Notes under the pieces: generated by a model
The model's database searches: none
What the model saw: only the letters and a program-made list of their open reading frames with translations
What the model was told of the DNA's origin: nothing
Translations under genes and position numbers: made by a program
Source: Aliidiomarina soli
GTDB lineage: Bacteria > Pseudomonadota > Gammaproteobacteria > Enterobacterales > Alteromonadaceae
DNA: 64,000 nt
Assembly (NCBI RefSeq): GCF_003986975.1
Contig: NZ_PIPO01000002.1
Coordinates: 310,001 to 374,000 of the forward strand
Direction of reading: 5' to 3'
In this document: one piece after another, positions 17,465 to 25,949 of the stretch
How the letters are laid out: each line of letters starts with the position of its first letter
Numbering within the stretch: position 1 is the first letter of the stretch

Positions 17465-18454
17465 ATGAAAACTGCGATAAATTTAGTGCTGACAACGGCG
17501 CTGGCGATCGTTGCTCAGGCCGCTCATGCTGAAGAATTGAATATAGACCTTACCATTGAAGAATGGGAGGTGCCGTTTGAAGGCTCACGTTCACGTGACC
17601 CCTGGATTGTTAACAGTGACGAGATTTGGTTCGTTGGCCAACGTTCTCATTACGTCGGTACGTTCACCCCGTCGACCGGAGAATTTACCAAAATCGATCT
17701 TGAAGACGGCGCCGGACCACACACCGTGGTGGTCAATGACCGGGGTGCGTGGTACGCCGGTAACCGGGCTGCACATATCGGACATATCGACCGCGAAACC
17801 CATGAAATCACCAAAATCCCATTGCCGGGTGATGGCCCCAGAGACGTACACACCTTTGACTTTACCAGCGACGGTGACTTGTGGTTTAGCGTTCAGGGTG
17901 GAAATCAAATCGGCTTTATGGACACTGAAACCTACCAATTTACCATGTACGATGTGGAAACAGAGCGAGCCCGGCCGTACGGCGTAATCGTGCATGATGA
18001 CCAGCCATGGTATGTGCTTTTCGGCACCAATAAACTCGCGACTGTGGTTGATGGCAGCGTGCGGGAAATTGATCTGCCGAGAGAGAATACTCGTCCACGC
18101 CGCCTCGCGGTGACGGACGATGGCATGCTCTTCTATGGCGATTATGCAGAGGGCTATATTGGCCGCTACAACCCGCAGACCGAACAAATTGATGAGTGGC
18201 GTGCACCAGGCGAGTCTGACTCAAAACCCTATGCGGTGACCAATGACTCAGAAGGCCGTATCTGGTTTGTGGAAACGGGCATTCAGCCGAATCGCTTTGT
18301 TGCCTTTGACCCCGAAAGCGAACAGTTCAGTCGGCCATTTGAAGTGCCGAGCGAAGGGGGCAGCGTACGCCACATGGTGTTTGACGAGGAAACCAACTCG
18401 ATTTGGTTTGGTACCGACAAAAACACCATTGGCAGAGCGACTATCAGTGATTAA
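17465..18454 (+). CDS. secreted beta-propeller, Vgb (streptogramin lyase)-like
   Basis: 329 residues with signal peptide (about 1-22, ends AHA). It contains repeated W-F/W-Y...(N/D)-x-I-G-x-(I/M/Y)-(D/N) units spaced about 42 residues apart, for example HIGHIDRETHEITKIPL, QIGFMDTETYQFTMY and YIGRYNPQTEQIDEW, typical of the seven-bladed Vgb/SMP-30-like propeller. Vgb opens streptogramin B rings, but most family members have unknown roles and this protein is periplasmic or secreted, so antibiotic resistance should not be assumed. It overlaps the CxxCH gene by 8 bases, so the two are coupled and may act together. Confidence 0.8.
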   Translation: MKTAINLVLTTALAIVAQAAHAEELNIDLTIEEWEVPFEGSRSRDPWIVNSDEIWFVGQRSHYVGTFTPSTGEFTKIDLEDGAGPHTVVVNDRGAWYAGNRAAHIGHIDRETHEITKIPLPGDGPRDVHTFDFTSDGDLWFSVQGGNQIGFMDTETYQFTMYDVETERARPYGVIVHDDQPWYVLFGTNKLATVVDGSVREIDLPRENTRPRRLAVTDDGMLFYGDYAEGYIGRYNPQTEQIDEWRAPGESDSKPYAVTNDSEGRIWFVETGIQPNRFVAFDPESEQFSRPFEVPSEGGSVRHMVFDEETNSIWFGTDKNTIGRATISD

Positions 18455-18986
18455 CCGAGTAACGCTTATAGTCGCAGGGTTGCTAGCAAGCTCTGCGGTG
18501 TCTGCCTTTCCGGAGGGTGCCGAACCTGGTTATACGGGCGGCTGGGAGCAGCCTGACTGCAGCGCCTGCCATTTTGCAGGTCCGCCGCAATCAGAACGAA
18601 GCGGGATTGAACTCGCAGGCCTTGCTCAGCAGCTCGTGCCGGGGAAGACCTATCAGCTGGAACTCATAGTGCTCGACCCAGAACAACAAGTTGGTGGCTT
18701 CCAGCTAGCAATTAGAAACGCCGGGACTGGCGCATCGAGTGGCGAGTTTGAGCCTCAGTCCGGCCAACAGCAGCTTGAGGCGGATGGGATAACCTACCTC
18801 AGCCATTCTGAGCCAGCAGAAGCCTCGGCGGACGGAGAAGAACAACGTACTCGTTGGTATATCCACTGGAAAGCCGGCGCTGACCAGGCGGTTGAGATCT
18901 CGGTTGCAGCAGTTGCCGCGGATGCCGATGCCTCGCCGTTAGGTGATAATGTTTACACTTTAAGTCGCAAAATCACGGCGGATTAA
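18447..18986 (+). CDS. secreted single-CxxCH protein (Reeler/choice-of-anchor-like)
   Basis: 179 residues from a GTG at 18447 inside the end of the propeller gene. This start gives a clean signal peptide (VINRVTLIVAGLLASSAVSA); the open frame extends upstream to 18243 but that part is antisense-like and lacks a signal. Just after the signal comes CSACH, a c-type haem-binding motif. It is followed by a ~140-residue beta-rich domain (GKTYQLELIVLDPEQQVGGF...) like the Reeler-type domain found next to CASCH motifs in bacterial secreted proteins. It may bind one haem and serve in electron transfer for, or anchoring of, the propeller; this is inference. Confidence 0.7.
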   Translation: MINRVTLIVAGLLASSAVSAFPEGAEPGYTGGWEQPDCSACHFAGPPQSERSGIELAGLAQQLVPGKTYQLELIVLDPEQQVGGFQLAIRNAGTGASSGEFEPQSGQQQLEADGITYLSHSEPAEASADGEEQRTRWYIHWKAGADQAVEISVAAVAADADASPLGDNVYTLSRKITAD

Positions 18987-19026
18987 CGCGGCGAACTTGT
19001 TTTCATTTTGTAAAAAACGCATGCTA

Positions 19027-19061
19027 TAGCCTTTGTTGTTTCAGACAAGGGCTATTTTTTT
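19027..19061 (+). terminator. terminator hairpin abutting the next start codon
   Basis: TAGCCTTTGT (19027-19036) pairs with ACAAGGGCTA (19045-19054), 10 bp with one wobble, followed by seven T directly before the ATG at 19062. It would terminate the propeller/CxxCH transcript. The only Shine-Dalgarno-like bases for the next gene (AAGGG, 19047-19051) lie in its 3' arm, so it may also control that gene. Confidence 0.6.
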
Positions 19062-20606
19062 ATGAAACTTGCACGATCATTAATGTTTGGTGCTGCGTTA
19101 GCACTTACCTCCACGCCGGTGCTGGCAGATTCGTACCTCAACACCAGTATTGCGTTTACTCAGCAGGCTGAGTTAGAGCAGGCAGATACCGTGGTTGTAC
19201 TGGTTCCGGCTGACACTGAACGGCTCGATGTTCCCGGGCTGGCACGCTCCACCCGCGAACATCTTGAACGCGTGATGCAGGTTTCTGAATTTGATGGCAG
19301 TGTGGGCAGTGTGCTGGATGTGATGGCACCAGCTGATTCGCAGGCAGATCGTATCGTGCTGTTAGGTGTTGGCGATGTCACCATGCTGTCGCGGACTGAT
19401 GCTGAAAAAGCGGGTGCGTCGCTGGCCGCTCACCTGGCCGATACCAGCGCCGACACTGTCGTTGTCGACACTCAAATGATCAACGCGGCGTCCAACCCGG
19501 CACTTTTGATTGCCAACATTGCGCATGGCGTCGACTTGCGCAACTACCGTTTTGACCGCTATCGGAGCGAACCAGAGGAACGACCTAAGCAGAACTTTAC
19601 CTGGCGTGCTACCGAACAGGCCGAAGGTGAGTACAATCGCCTCAATGGTTTGGCTGAAGGCGTATTTTTAGCGCGTGAACTGATTAATATTGCACCCAGT
19701 GATTCAGCGCCAATGGCTTTTATTGAGCGTGTTCGCCACTTGGAAGAGCTAGGCGTTGAGGTTACTGTCTTAGGCCCGGAGCAGGTTCGTGAAATGGGTA
19801 TGGGCGCGCTGTATGGCGTGGGTCAGGCAAGCCGCGATGGGGCTCACCTGCTGGCAATGCAGTGGCGTGGCAGTGACGATGCGCCTCTGGCGTTGGTCGG
19901 CAAAGGAAACACCTTTGATACGGGCGGAATTAATGTAAAAAGTTCTGCAGGCATGCGCTCAATGAAAACGGATTCAGCCGGCGGCGCCGCTGTAGTGGGT
20001 GCTATTAAGGCATTGGCGATGCAGAATGCTGCAGTGAATGTGGTTGGTGTAGTTCCATTGACTCAAAACATGATCTCACGCGACAGCCAGGTACCGAGTG
20101 ACGTAGTCACCACGGGCAGCGGTATTACTGTCGAGATCAATAACACTGACGCAGAAGGACGTTTAATACTGTCAGACGGTCTTTGGTACGCGCGCAGTCA
20201 GTTTGAGCCGCGTGCAATGGTTGATATCGCAACACTGACTGGCGCTAAAGTACGTGCAATCGGTACTGAGTACTCAGCGATTTTCAGTGATGACGAGCGT
20301 ATTCTTGCGACACTGAAATCAGCTGGTGAAGCGGTGGATGAACTGGTGTGGCAGCTGCCGATGCATGAGAACTACATGGCATCGATTCGCAGTGATGTGG
20401 CTGACTTGATCAATGGCGGTTCGCCGGGCGCGTCGGCAGGTGCCATGTTCCTGCGTGAATTCGCCGGTGACACGCCTTGGGCGCATATTGATATGGCTGG
20501 CAATGCGATGATTTCGTCACCGAACGGTATTCATCCGGCGGGTGCAACTGGCTACGGCGTGCGTTTGCTGACCGAATGGGTTTATCAGTATTCAGCGCAG
20601 CAGTAA
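19062..20606 (+). CDS. exported leucyl aminopeptidase, family M17
   Basis: 514 residues with a signal peptide (about 1-22, ends VLA), unlike cytoplasmic PepA, so periplasmic. The C-terminal catalytic domain carries the metal ligands in GKGNTFDTGGINVK...KTDSAGG and the signature NTDAEGR (361-367). All seven expected ligand and catalytic positions appear present. It removes N-terminal residues from peptides as a two-metal hexamer (family knowledge). The N-terminal domain is divergent. No separate ribosome site is visible: the hairpin at 19027-19061 occupies the leader. Confidence 0.88.
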   Translation: MKLARSLMFGAALALTSTPVLADSYLNTSIAFTQQAELEQADTVVVLVPADTERLDVPGLARSTREHLERVMQVSEFDGSVGSVLDVMAPADSQADRIVLLGVGDVTMLSRTDAEKAGASLAAHLADTSADTVVVDTQMINAASNPALLIANIAHGVDLRNYRFDRYRSEPEERPKQNFTWRATEQAEGEYNRLNGLAEGVFLARELINIAPSDSAPMAFIERVRHLEELGVEVTVLGPEQVREMGMGALYGVGQASRDGAHLLAMQWRGSDDAPLALVGKGNTFDTGGINVKSSAGMRSMKTDSAGGAAVVGAIKALAMQNAAVNVVGVVPLTQNMISRDSQVPSDVVTTGSGITVEINNTDAEGRLILSDGLWYARSQFEPRAMVDIATLTGAKVRAIGTEYSAIFSDDERILATLKSAGEAVDELVWQLPMHENYMASIRSDVADLINGGSPGASAGAMFLREFAGDTPWAHIDMAGNAMISSPNGIHPAGATGYGVRLLTEWVYQYSAQQ

Positions 20607-20657
20607 GGCGTTGGTTAGCGCTCAATGCTTAGACAAATAGAAAGGCAAATATAAGAC

Positions 20658-20684
20658 AAAGGCAGCTCGGATGAGCTGCCTTTT
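20658..20684. terminator. bidirectional terminator between M17 and Hsp20 genes
   Basis: AAAGGCAGCTC (20658-20668) and GAGCTGCCTTT (20673-20683) form a perfect 11-bp stem with a GGAT loop. It has a T tract on the plus strand and sits between convergent genes. Confidence 0.75.
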
Positions 20685-20716
20685 AGGTTACACAAGGTTA
20701 GTACTGCGGGTTGAGG

Positions 20717-21166
20717 TTAGCTTTTATGCTCAATCGCTGCGTCGGCGTTTTTAATGCTGATGCTGCGAGGCTTGTGTGCTTCCGGAACCTCTTTAACCAG
20801 ATGGATATTGAGCAGGCCGTTGCGCATTTCTGCCTCGGTGACCTTAACGTGCTCTGCCAGGTTAAATTTACGTTCGAATGCACGTGCCGCAATACCCTGA
20901 TATAAGTAGTTGCGCTCTTGCTCGTCGTCAGACTTACGTCCGCGTACGGTCAGTACGTCACGTTCGACCTGAATGTCGAGCTCGTCTTCCGCGAAACCAG
21001 CTACGGCAATGGTAATGCCATAACGGTTTTCACCCAGCGCTTCGATATTGTAAGGAGGGTAACCTCCAGAGCTGGTGTCACTGCGTAACGCGTTGTCGAG
21101 CATCGAAGCAAGGCGGTCAAAGCCAATGCTGCTGCGGTAGAGTGGAGTTAAATCAATTGTGTTCAT
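20717..21166 (-). CDS. small heat-shock protein, Hsp20/IbpA type
   Basis: 149 residues with an alpha-crystallin domain (about 35-125): YGITIAVAGFAEDELDIQVE, LTVRGRK, and the C-terminal A-F-E-R-K-F-N-L-A-E-H-V motif typical of IbpA. A short C-terminal tail follows. It is a cytoplasmic ATP-independent holdase that keeps aggregates refoldable. A sigma-32-like promoter lies upstream (21249-21277), with a ~75-base leader. Monocistronic, bounded by a terminator. Confidence 0.92.
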   Translation of the reverse strand: MNTIDLTPLYRSSIGFDRLASMLDNALRSDTSSGGYPPYNIEALGENRYGITIAVAGFAEDELDIQVERDVLTVRGRKSDDEQERNYLYQGIAARAFERKFNLAEHVKVTEAEMRNGLLNIHLVKEVPEAHKPRSISIKNADAAIEHKS

Positions 21167-21248
21167 AGGTCTATCCTCTTTTGAGCGATATAAATTGTTT
21201 CACCTGTGCAGGCTGGCGCTCTCTCAGAGACCCGCCGCCTACACTCTT

Positions 21249-21277
21249 TAAATGTGCGCAGACAGCCAGGTTTCAAG
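21249..21277 (-). promoter_or_regulatory. sigma-32-like promoter of the Hsp20 gene
   Basis: On the minus strand CTTGAAA (21277-21271) is followed after 14 bases by CACATTTA (21256-21249), close to the heat-shock sigma factor pattern CTTGAAA-N(13-15)-CCCCATnT. Position and gene type fit. Confidence 0.5.
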
Positions 21278-21361
21278 ACTTGGGCGACTGAGAATTATGT
21301 TACTAATTGATTTATAAAGATTTATTTTTCCTATATTCAGAGCGTAAACGCGGAGGTGAAT

Positions 21362-21781
21362 ATGTCCAGCTGTCGATTAAAACCCGGTGTGGTGAAAGTG
21401 TCTGAACAGACCTTACCCTTCACCAACCAGGTAGTTACAGCGAAGCACGAGTGGTTGGCCGATGAGCCGGAAGACATGGGTGGTGCGGACCAGGGGCCAG
21501 CTCCCTTTGAAATGGTGCTGGCTGGACTTGGTGCCTGCACCAGCATGACGATGCGGATGTACGCACAGCATAAAAAGTGGCCGCTGGATAAAGTCTCGGT
21601 GACCTTATTGCATGTGAAAAAAGGCGCTGCAGATGGCAACAGTGATAAGTTCATTCGCCATATAGAGATTGAAGGGGATTTGAGCGATGAGCAACGCGAA
21701 CGGCTGCTTGAGATTGCGAATAAATGCCCGGTGCATAAGTCTCTGACTGGGGCGCTGGAGATTGAATCCAAGTTGCTTTAG
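21362..21781 (+). CDS. OsmC/Ohr-family peroxiredoxin-like protein
   Basis: 139 residues from the ATG at 21362, five bases after GGAGG; an upstream in-frame GTG (21356) lies within that ribosome site. The OsmC fold signatures are GADQGPAPFEMVLAGLGACTS (first Cys of the pair) and ANKCPVHKSL (second Cys). The paired cysteines reduce organic hydroperoxides in characterised members. This one matches the YhfA/OsmC-like subgroup rather than Ohr; the substrate is unknown. Followed closely by an esterase gene. Confidence 0.85.
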   Translation: MSSCRLKPGVVKVSEQTLPFTNQVVTAKHEWLADEPEDMGGADQGPAPFEMVLAGLGACTSMTMRMYAQHKKWPLDKVSVTLLHVKKGAADGNSDKFIRHIEIEGDLSDEQRERLLEIANKCPVHKSLTGALEIESKLL

Positions 21782-21818
21782 CATGCAACGTTGCTTTATT
21801 AGAACAGGATCTAGCACG

Positions 21819-22478
21819 ATGACCTATTTACCTTGCGAAGAAGTGGTAAGCCGCGAACCCGTTAATGCCTCAGTCATCTGGTTGCATGGGCTGGGCGCGG
21901 ACGGCAATGATTTTAAACCGGTGGTACCACATCTGGCGCAACCCGCTGGGGTCAACATCCGTTATGTTTTCCCGCATGCGCCGCGGATTGCGGTAACTAT
22001 TAATAACGGTATGCAAATGCCGGCGTGGTACGACATTCTGGAAATGAGCCTCGACCGTAAGGTCGATAACGAACAGCTTTGTAAGTCTGCCGATGCGGTG
22101 ATTGCCCTGGTTGAACGTGAAATTGAACGCGGTGTTCCGGCGGAGCGTATTATTCTGGCTGGCTTTTCCCAAGGTGGGGCGGTGGCGTACCAGGCGGCGC
22201 TGAGTTACCAGAAGAAACTCGCCGGGGTGATGTGTTTATCGACCTACCTGGCGACGCGTGAAACTATCCGCCTGAGCGCAGAGCAACAAACCACTCCCTT
22301 TCTAATCCACCACGGCTCGATGGACCCTGTGGTTCCACAGTCACTGGGCGAGCAGGCTCGCGACTGGCTGCAGGCGCGTGACTATCAGGTGGAATTCAAA
22401 AGTTATCCAATGCAGCATCAGCTATGCGCTGAGCAAATTGCCGATATCCGTGACTGGCTTACGTCGCGACTAGCTTAA
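21819..22478 (+). CDS. carboxylesterase/acyl-protein thioesterase family hydrolase
   Basis: 219 residues from the ATG at 21819, with AGGAT about 9 bases upstream; the frame is open back to 21762 but that overlaps the OsmC gene without a ribosome site. Alpha/beta hydrolase with oxyanion motif VIWLHGLGADGNDF near the N-terminus, nucleophile in GFSQGG, Asp in GSMDPVVP and His in YPMQHQL. This set defines the phospholipase/carboxylesterase (EstB/APT-like) family, cytoplasmic, acting on short esters or thioesters. The gap to the S9 gene is 14 bases, so they may be co-transcribed. Confidence 0.88.
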   Translation: MTYLPCEEVVSREPVNASVIWLHGLGADGNDFKPVVPHLAQPAGVNIRYVFPHAPRIAVTINNGMQMPAWYDILEMSLDRKVDNEQLCKSADAVIALVEREIERGVPAERIILAGFSQGGAVAYQAALSYQKKLAGVMCLSTYLATRETIRLSAEQQTTPFLIHHGSMDPVVPQSLGEQARDWLQARDYQVEFKSYPMQHQLCAEQIADIRDWLTSRLA

Positions 22479-22492
22479 CAAAGAGGTTTTTT

Positions 22493-24565
22493 ATGCGTTC
22501 TTTATTTACAGCAAGCTGGCTTGTACAACTCGCTGCGTTCGCCATGCTGGCAACCGCTGGCCTGAGTCTGCCCGCGACTGCCGAGGAAAAGCAGGTATTT
22601 AGTGCTGAGGATATCTTTGCACTGGAGTACGCCAGCGATGTGCAGGTGTCACCGGACGGCAGCCAGATTGCCTATGTGCGTAACAGCAACGACATTATGC
22701 AGGACAATACACGGCGTAACCTGTGGATTGTCGATACCGCGACAGGCCAGCATTATCCGTTGTACGCCGACGATGCCAGCTACACCCAGCCAACCTGGTC
22801 ACCTGAGGGCGACCGACTAGCGTTTGTCAGTAACCAGAGTGGACGCAATCAGATCCACGTGCACTGGGTTGAGCAAGAGCGCAGTGCTGCGATAAGCCAG
22901 CTCGACGCCGCGCCGGCGAACCTTAGCTGGTCACCGGACGGACGCCAACTCGCATTTAGTATGGAAGTTGAGGCACAAGCGACTGAATTTGCCAGTTCGG
23001 TGCATCGGCCAGCTATGCCGGACGGGGCACAATGGGCTAAACGACCAGTGGTTGTAGAACGGGCTCAGTATCAGGCAGATGGCCGCGGGGTTATGCGCTC
23101 AGCGTATCGGCACATCTTTGTATTACCGGCGGATGGTGGCAGCGCGCGTCAGCTGACTGAAGGCAACTTCAATCATGGTGGGACGCTTGCATGGACGCCG
23201 CAGGGCGATGCCATTGTGTTTGCTGGCAACCGCAGTGAGAATTTTGAATTTGAGAGCCGGCTTAGCCACCTGTACCAGGTGAGCCTGGACGGCGACATTG
23301 AACAGTTAACGGATGAAGCCGGGACTAAGCGCAATCCGGTGTTCTCGCCGGACGGCCAGCATCTTGCTTATATTCAGGGAACTGGCGAAGCCGTGCCTTA
23401 TGCCAATAGCAAGCTGCGGGTAATGAATTGGGGGAGTCAGCAAAGTGACGAACTGCTCAGTGATTTTGACCGTTCAGTCGGCAACCCGCACTGGCTTGGA
23501 AACGAGACTCTGGTTGTGAGTTACCAGGACCGCGGGCGAACAAAAATTGCCCGGGTGACCTTGCGTAGTCGCATTCTCGATATCCTCGAGGATGTATCAG
23601 GGCTGCCGTCCGGTCGGCCATATAACAGTGGCATGTTTAGCATGAATGAGCAGGGTGATATTGCTTACACCCGTGGTCATGCGACCCGCCTGGGTGATGT
23701 CGGTTTTAAGTCGGCAGACACCGAGCCTCGCTACCTGACTGACCTGAATGGCGATGTGTTGGGACAACGAACCCTCGGCGAAGTACATGAATTTACCTAT
23801 CAATCGCAGACCGATGATAGTGAAATCCATGCCTGGTACATCACACCGCCGAATTTTGACCCGGACAAGAGCTACCCGCTGGTGCTTGAAATTCATGGTG
23901 GTCCACATCTGAATTACGGTCCCCACTTCAGTGCTGAATTGCAGCGCTATGCGGCAGAAGGCTACGTGGTGGTATACAACAACTACCGCGGCAGTACCTC
24001 TTACGGCGAGGATTTTGCCATGCTGCTGAACAACAAGTATGCCTCGGTGGATGACTTTGGCGACCATATGTCGGCGGTTGATGCGATGCTGGAAATGGGC
24101 TTCATTGACGAAGAGAATCTGTTTATTGCCGGTGGGTCTGCGGGTGGTATCGCAGCGACCTATGCGGTTGGTCTGACTGATCGTTTCAATGCGGCGGCCG
24201 CGACCAACCCGGTGATCAACTGGGTTTCCAAGGTTTTGACTGCTGACAGTTATATCGGCCAAATTCAGAATCAGTTCCCGGGCACCCCCTGGGAAGCGCA
24301 CGACCATTACTGGCAGCGTTCACCGTTGTCACTGGTGGGCAATGTGACCACACCGACCATGCTGTTTACCGGTGAGTCGGACCGGCGCACACCTATCAGC
24401 GATACGGAACAGTATTATCAGGCCCTGCAGTTACGGGGTGTTGATACGGCGATGGTACGAGTGCCGGACGCCTATCACGGCGTGTCGGCGCGGCCCTCTA
24501 ATATGATCGCTAAAGTGGAACATGCGCTGGCCTGGTTTGAGCGTTATAAAAAAGACAACGACTAG
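22493..24565 (+). CDS. exported S9-family prolyl oligopeptidase-like peptidase
   Basis: 690 residues. Signal peptide about 1-30. N-terminal beta-propeller with TolB/WD-like repeats (VQVSPDGSQIAYV, PTWSPEGDRLAFVS, LSWSPDGRQLAFS, FSPDGQHLAYI), then the C-terminal alpha/beta hydrolase with nucleophile S549 in AGGSAGG, Asp in GESDRRTP and His in DAYHGV. Typical of acylaminoacyl-peptidase/DPP-like S9C enzymes that degrade oligopeptides in the periplasm. AAGAGG precedes the start. Its stop codon touches the stop of the convergent nfeD gene. Confidence 0.92.
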   Translation: MRSLFTASWLVQLAAFAMLATAGLSLPATAEEKQVFSAEDIFALEYASDVQVSPDGSQIAYVRNSNDIMQDNTRRNLWIVDTATGQHYPLYADDASYTQPTWSPEGDRLAFVSNQSGRNQIHVHWVEQERSAAISQLDAAPANLSWSPDGRQLAFSMEVEAQATEFASSVHRPAMPDGAQWAKRPVVVERAQYQADGRGVMRSAYRHIFVLPADGGSARQLTEGNFNHGGTLAWTPQGDAIVFAGNRSENFEFESRLSHLYQVSLDGDIEQLTDEAGTKRNPVFSPDGQHLAYIQGTGEAVPYANSKLRVMNWGSQQSDELLSDFDRSVGNPHWLGNETLVVSYQDRGRTKIARVTLRSRILDILEDVSGLPSGRPYNSGMFSMNEQGDIAYTRGHATRLGDVGFKSADTEPRYLTDLNGDVLGQRTLGEVHEFTYQSQTDDSEIHAWYITPPNFDPDKSYPLVLEIHGGPHLNYGPHFSAELQRYAAEGYVVVYNNYRGSTSYGEDFAMLLNNKYASVDDFGDHMSAVDAMLEMGFIDEENLFIAGGSAGGIAATYAVGLTDRFNAAAATNPVINWVSKVLTADSYIGQIQNQFPGTPWEAHDHYWQRSPLSLVGNVTTPTMLFTGESDRRTPISDTEQYYQALQLRGVDTAMVRVPDAYHGVSARPSNMIAKVEHALAWFERYKKDND

Positions 24566-25918
24566 TTAGCGTGGTTTGGGTTTCCAGAAAGGCCGGGCAG
24601 GTTGCTGCTCGGTCTTTTTTATTTCCTCAACAAATGCCATGGTGCCCTGCTGGAACGTAACCCGGACCAGTTTGCCATGGGTTATCAGGCGGCTTGACTC
24701 GGCGGTGGCTGGCCACACCTCATCGCCTAGCTGAACCAGCCCTTGCGGATTAAGATTTTCAATCACCTTGCCTTGTTCGCCGACTACATTGCGGTCACTT
24801 GGCTTGCGGTTGCGCATCCGGCTGCGCGCCATCACCAGGGCGATAAAAGCGACTGAGGCCAACGCCACCAGTGCGACTGCGTAAATTAAATTCATCGATA
24901 ACTCCATACCCGGGACTGAGCTGTCGAAGAGCATCAGTGAACCGGCGGTCAGCGCGATGACTCCACCCACGCCGATGATGCCGAAACTTGGTACAAAAAA
25001 CTCGGCAACTAGCAGAATTCCACCGAGTACGATCAGCAGCAGGCCCACGGTATTAATAGGTAGTATCTGCAGCGAAAATGCGGCTAAAAGCAGGCAAACG
25101 GCACCCGTAATGCCGGGAACTAGTACGCCCGGGCTCATCAATTCAAAGATTAAACCATAAATCCCAACTAACAATAGTAAGTAGGCTATTTGTGGGTTTG
25201 CAAGCAGACTCAGGATCCGGTTGCGGGTGTCCGGAGCGTATTGACGAATCTCAAGGTCAGCGGTACGCAGGGATATAGTTTCGTCTTGCAGGCTAATCTC
25301 ATGGCCATCAATATCGGCCAGCAGTGCTTCTACCGATGCGCTAACGTAATTGACTACATTCGCCGCCAGCGCCTCGTCGGCGCCAAGGGTAGCCGCCTCG
25401 CGTACCGCCTGCTCAGCCCAGTCGGCATTACGGCCGTTGCGTTCCGCCAGCGACCGGATGTGGGTCACAGCGTCATTGGTGACCTTGTCGCGCATGGCAC
25501 TGTCCAGGTCATCGGCTTGCATCTGTACCGGTGTTGCTGCCCCGAGCTGTGACGATGGAGCCATCGCTGCAATGTGACTGGCATAGACCAGAAAGGTGCC
25601 GGCACTCGCCGCTCGCGCGCCTTCCGGGGAGACGTAGGTGACTATAGGTATGTCAGACTGCATAAATAACCGGGTGATATCACGCGTGGTACTGAGCAGG
25701 CCGCCGGGGGTGTCGATAGTAATCACAGCCAGTCGGGCGCCCTGATTCTGCGCTTTTTTCAGACTGCGTTCGAGGTAATCCGTGGTCGCCGGGCCTATAG
25801 GCCCTTCAATCAATAACTGGGCTACATGGGGCTGGTTGGCGTGGGTACTGGTCAGCCACAGACTTAGCGACGCTACACCGAGCAGGAGCATACTAGCGAG
25901 CAAGCGAAACCTTTTCAC
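24566..25918 (-). CDS. nfeD: NfeD-family membrane-bound ClpP-class protease
   Basis: 450 residues, the long NfeD form. Signal/anchor helix at 1-27; ClpP-like serine protease domain (about 30-225) with VITIDTPGGLLSTTRDI and the S-A-G in ARAASAGTFLVYA; four to five membrane helices (about 240-370); C-terminal OB-fold NfeD domain (about 385-440). Homologues usually pair with an SPFH/stomatin gene for membrane quality control; none is seen here. It lies 31 bases after deoB on the same strand. Its 3' end contains the antisense terminator of the S9 gene. Confidence 0.9.
   Translation of the reverse strand: MKRFRLLASMLLLGVASLSLWLTSTHANQPHVAQLLIEGPIGPATTDYLERSLKKAQNQGARLAVITIDTPGGLLSTTRDITRLFMQSDIPIVTYVSPEGARAASAGTFLVYASHIAAMAPSSQLGAATPVQMQADDLDSAMRDKVTNDAVTHIRSLAERNGRNADWAEQAVREAATLGADEALAANVVNYVSASVEALLADIDGHEISLQDETISLRTADLEIRQYAPDTRNRILSLLANPQIAYLLLLVGIYGLIFELMSPGVLVPGITGAVCLLLAAFSLQILPINTVGLLLIVLGGILLVAEFFVPSFGIIGVGGVIALTAGSLMLFDSSVPGMELSMNLIYAVALVALASVAFIALVMARSRMRNRKPSDRNVVGEQGKVIENLNPQGLVQLGDEVWPATAESSRLITHGKLVRVTFQQGTMAFVEEIKKTEQQPARPFWKPKPR
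24593..24623 (+). terminator. terminator of the S9 gene inside the nfeD coding end
   Basis: CCGGGCAG (24593-24600) pairs with CTGCTCGG (24605-24612), 8 bp with one wobble and a GTTG loop, followed by TCTTTTTTATT on the plus strand. It sits 27 bases past the S9 stop, inside the convergent nfeD reading frame. Confidence 0.6.
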
Positions 25919-25949
25919 AGCCTGTCCTCTTAGCTAAGGAATACTAGGC

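Noticed and set aside
17465-18454. Antibiotic resistance by streptogramin B lyase
   Set aside because: The fold matches, but the protein is exported and paired with a haem protein; family resemblance alone does not support resistance.
23597-24307. Minus-strand open frame of 236 codons
   Set aside because: Antisense to the catalytic half of the S9 peptidase, whose motifs are all conserved on the plus strand.
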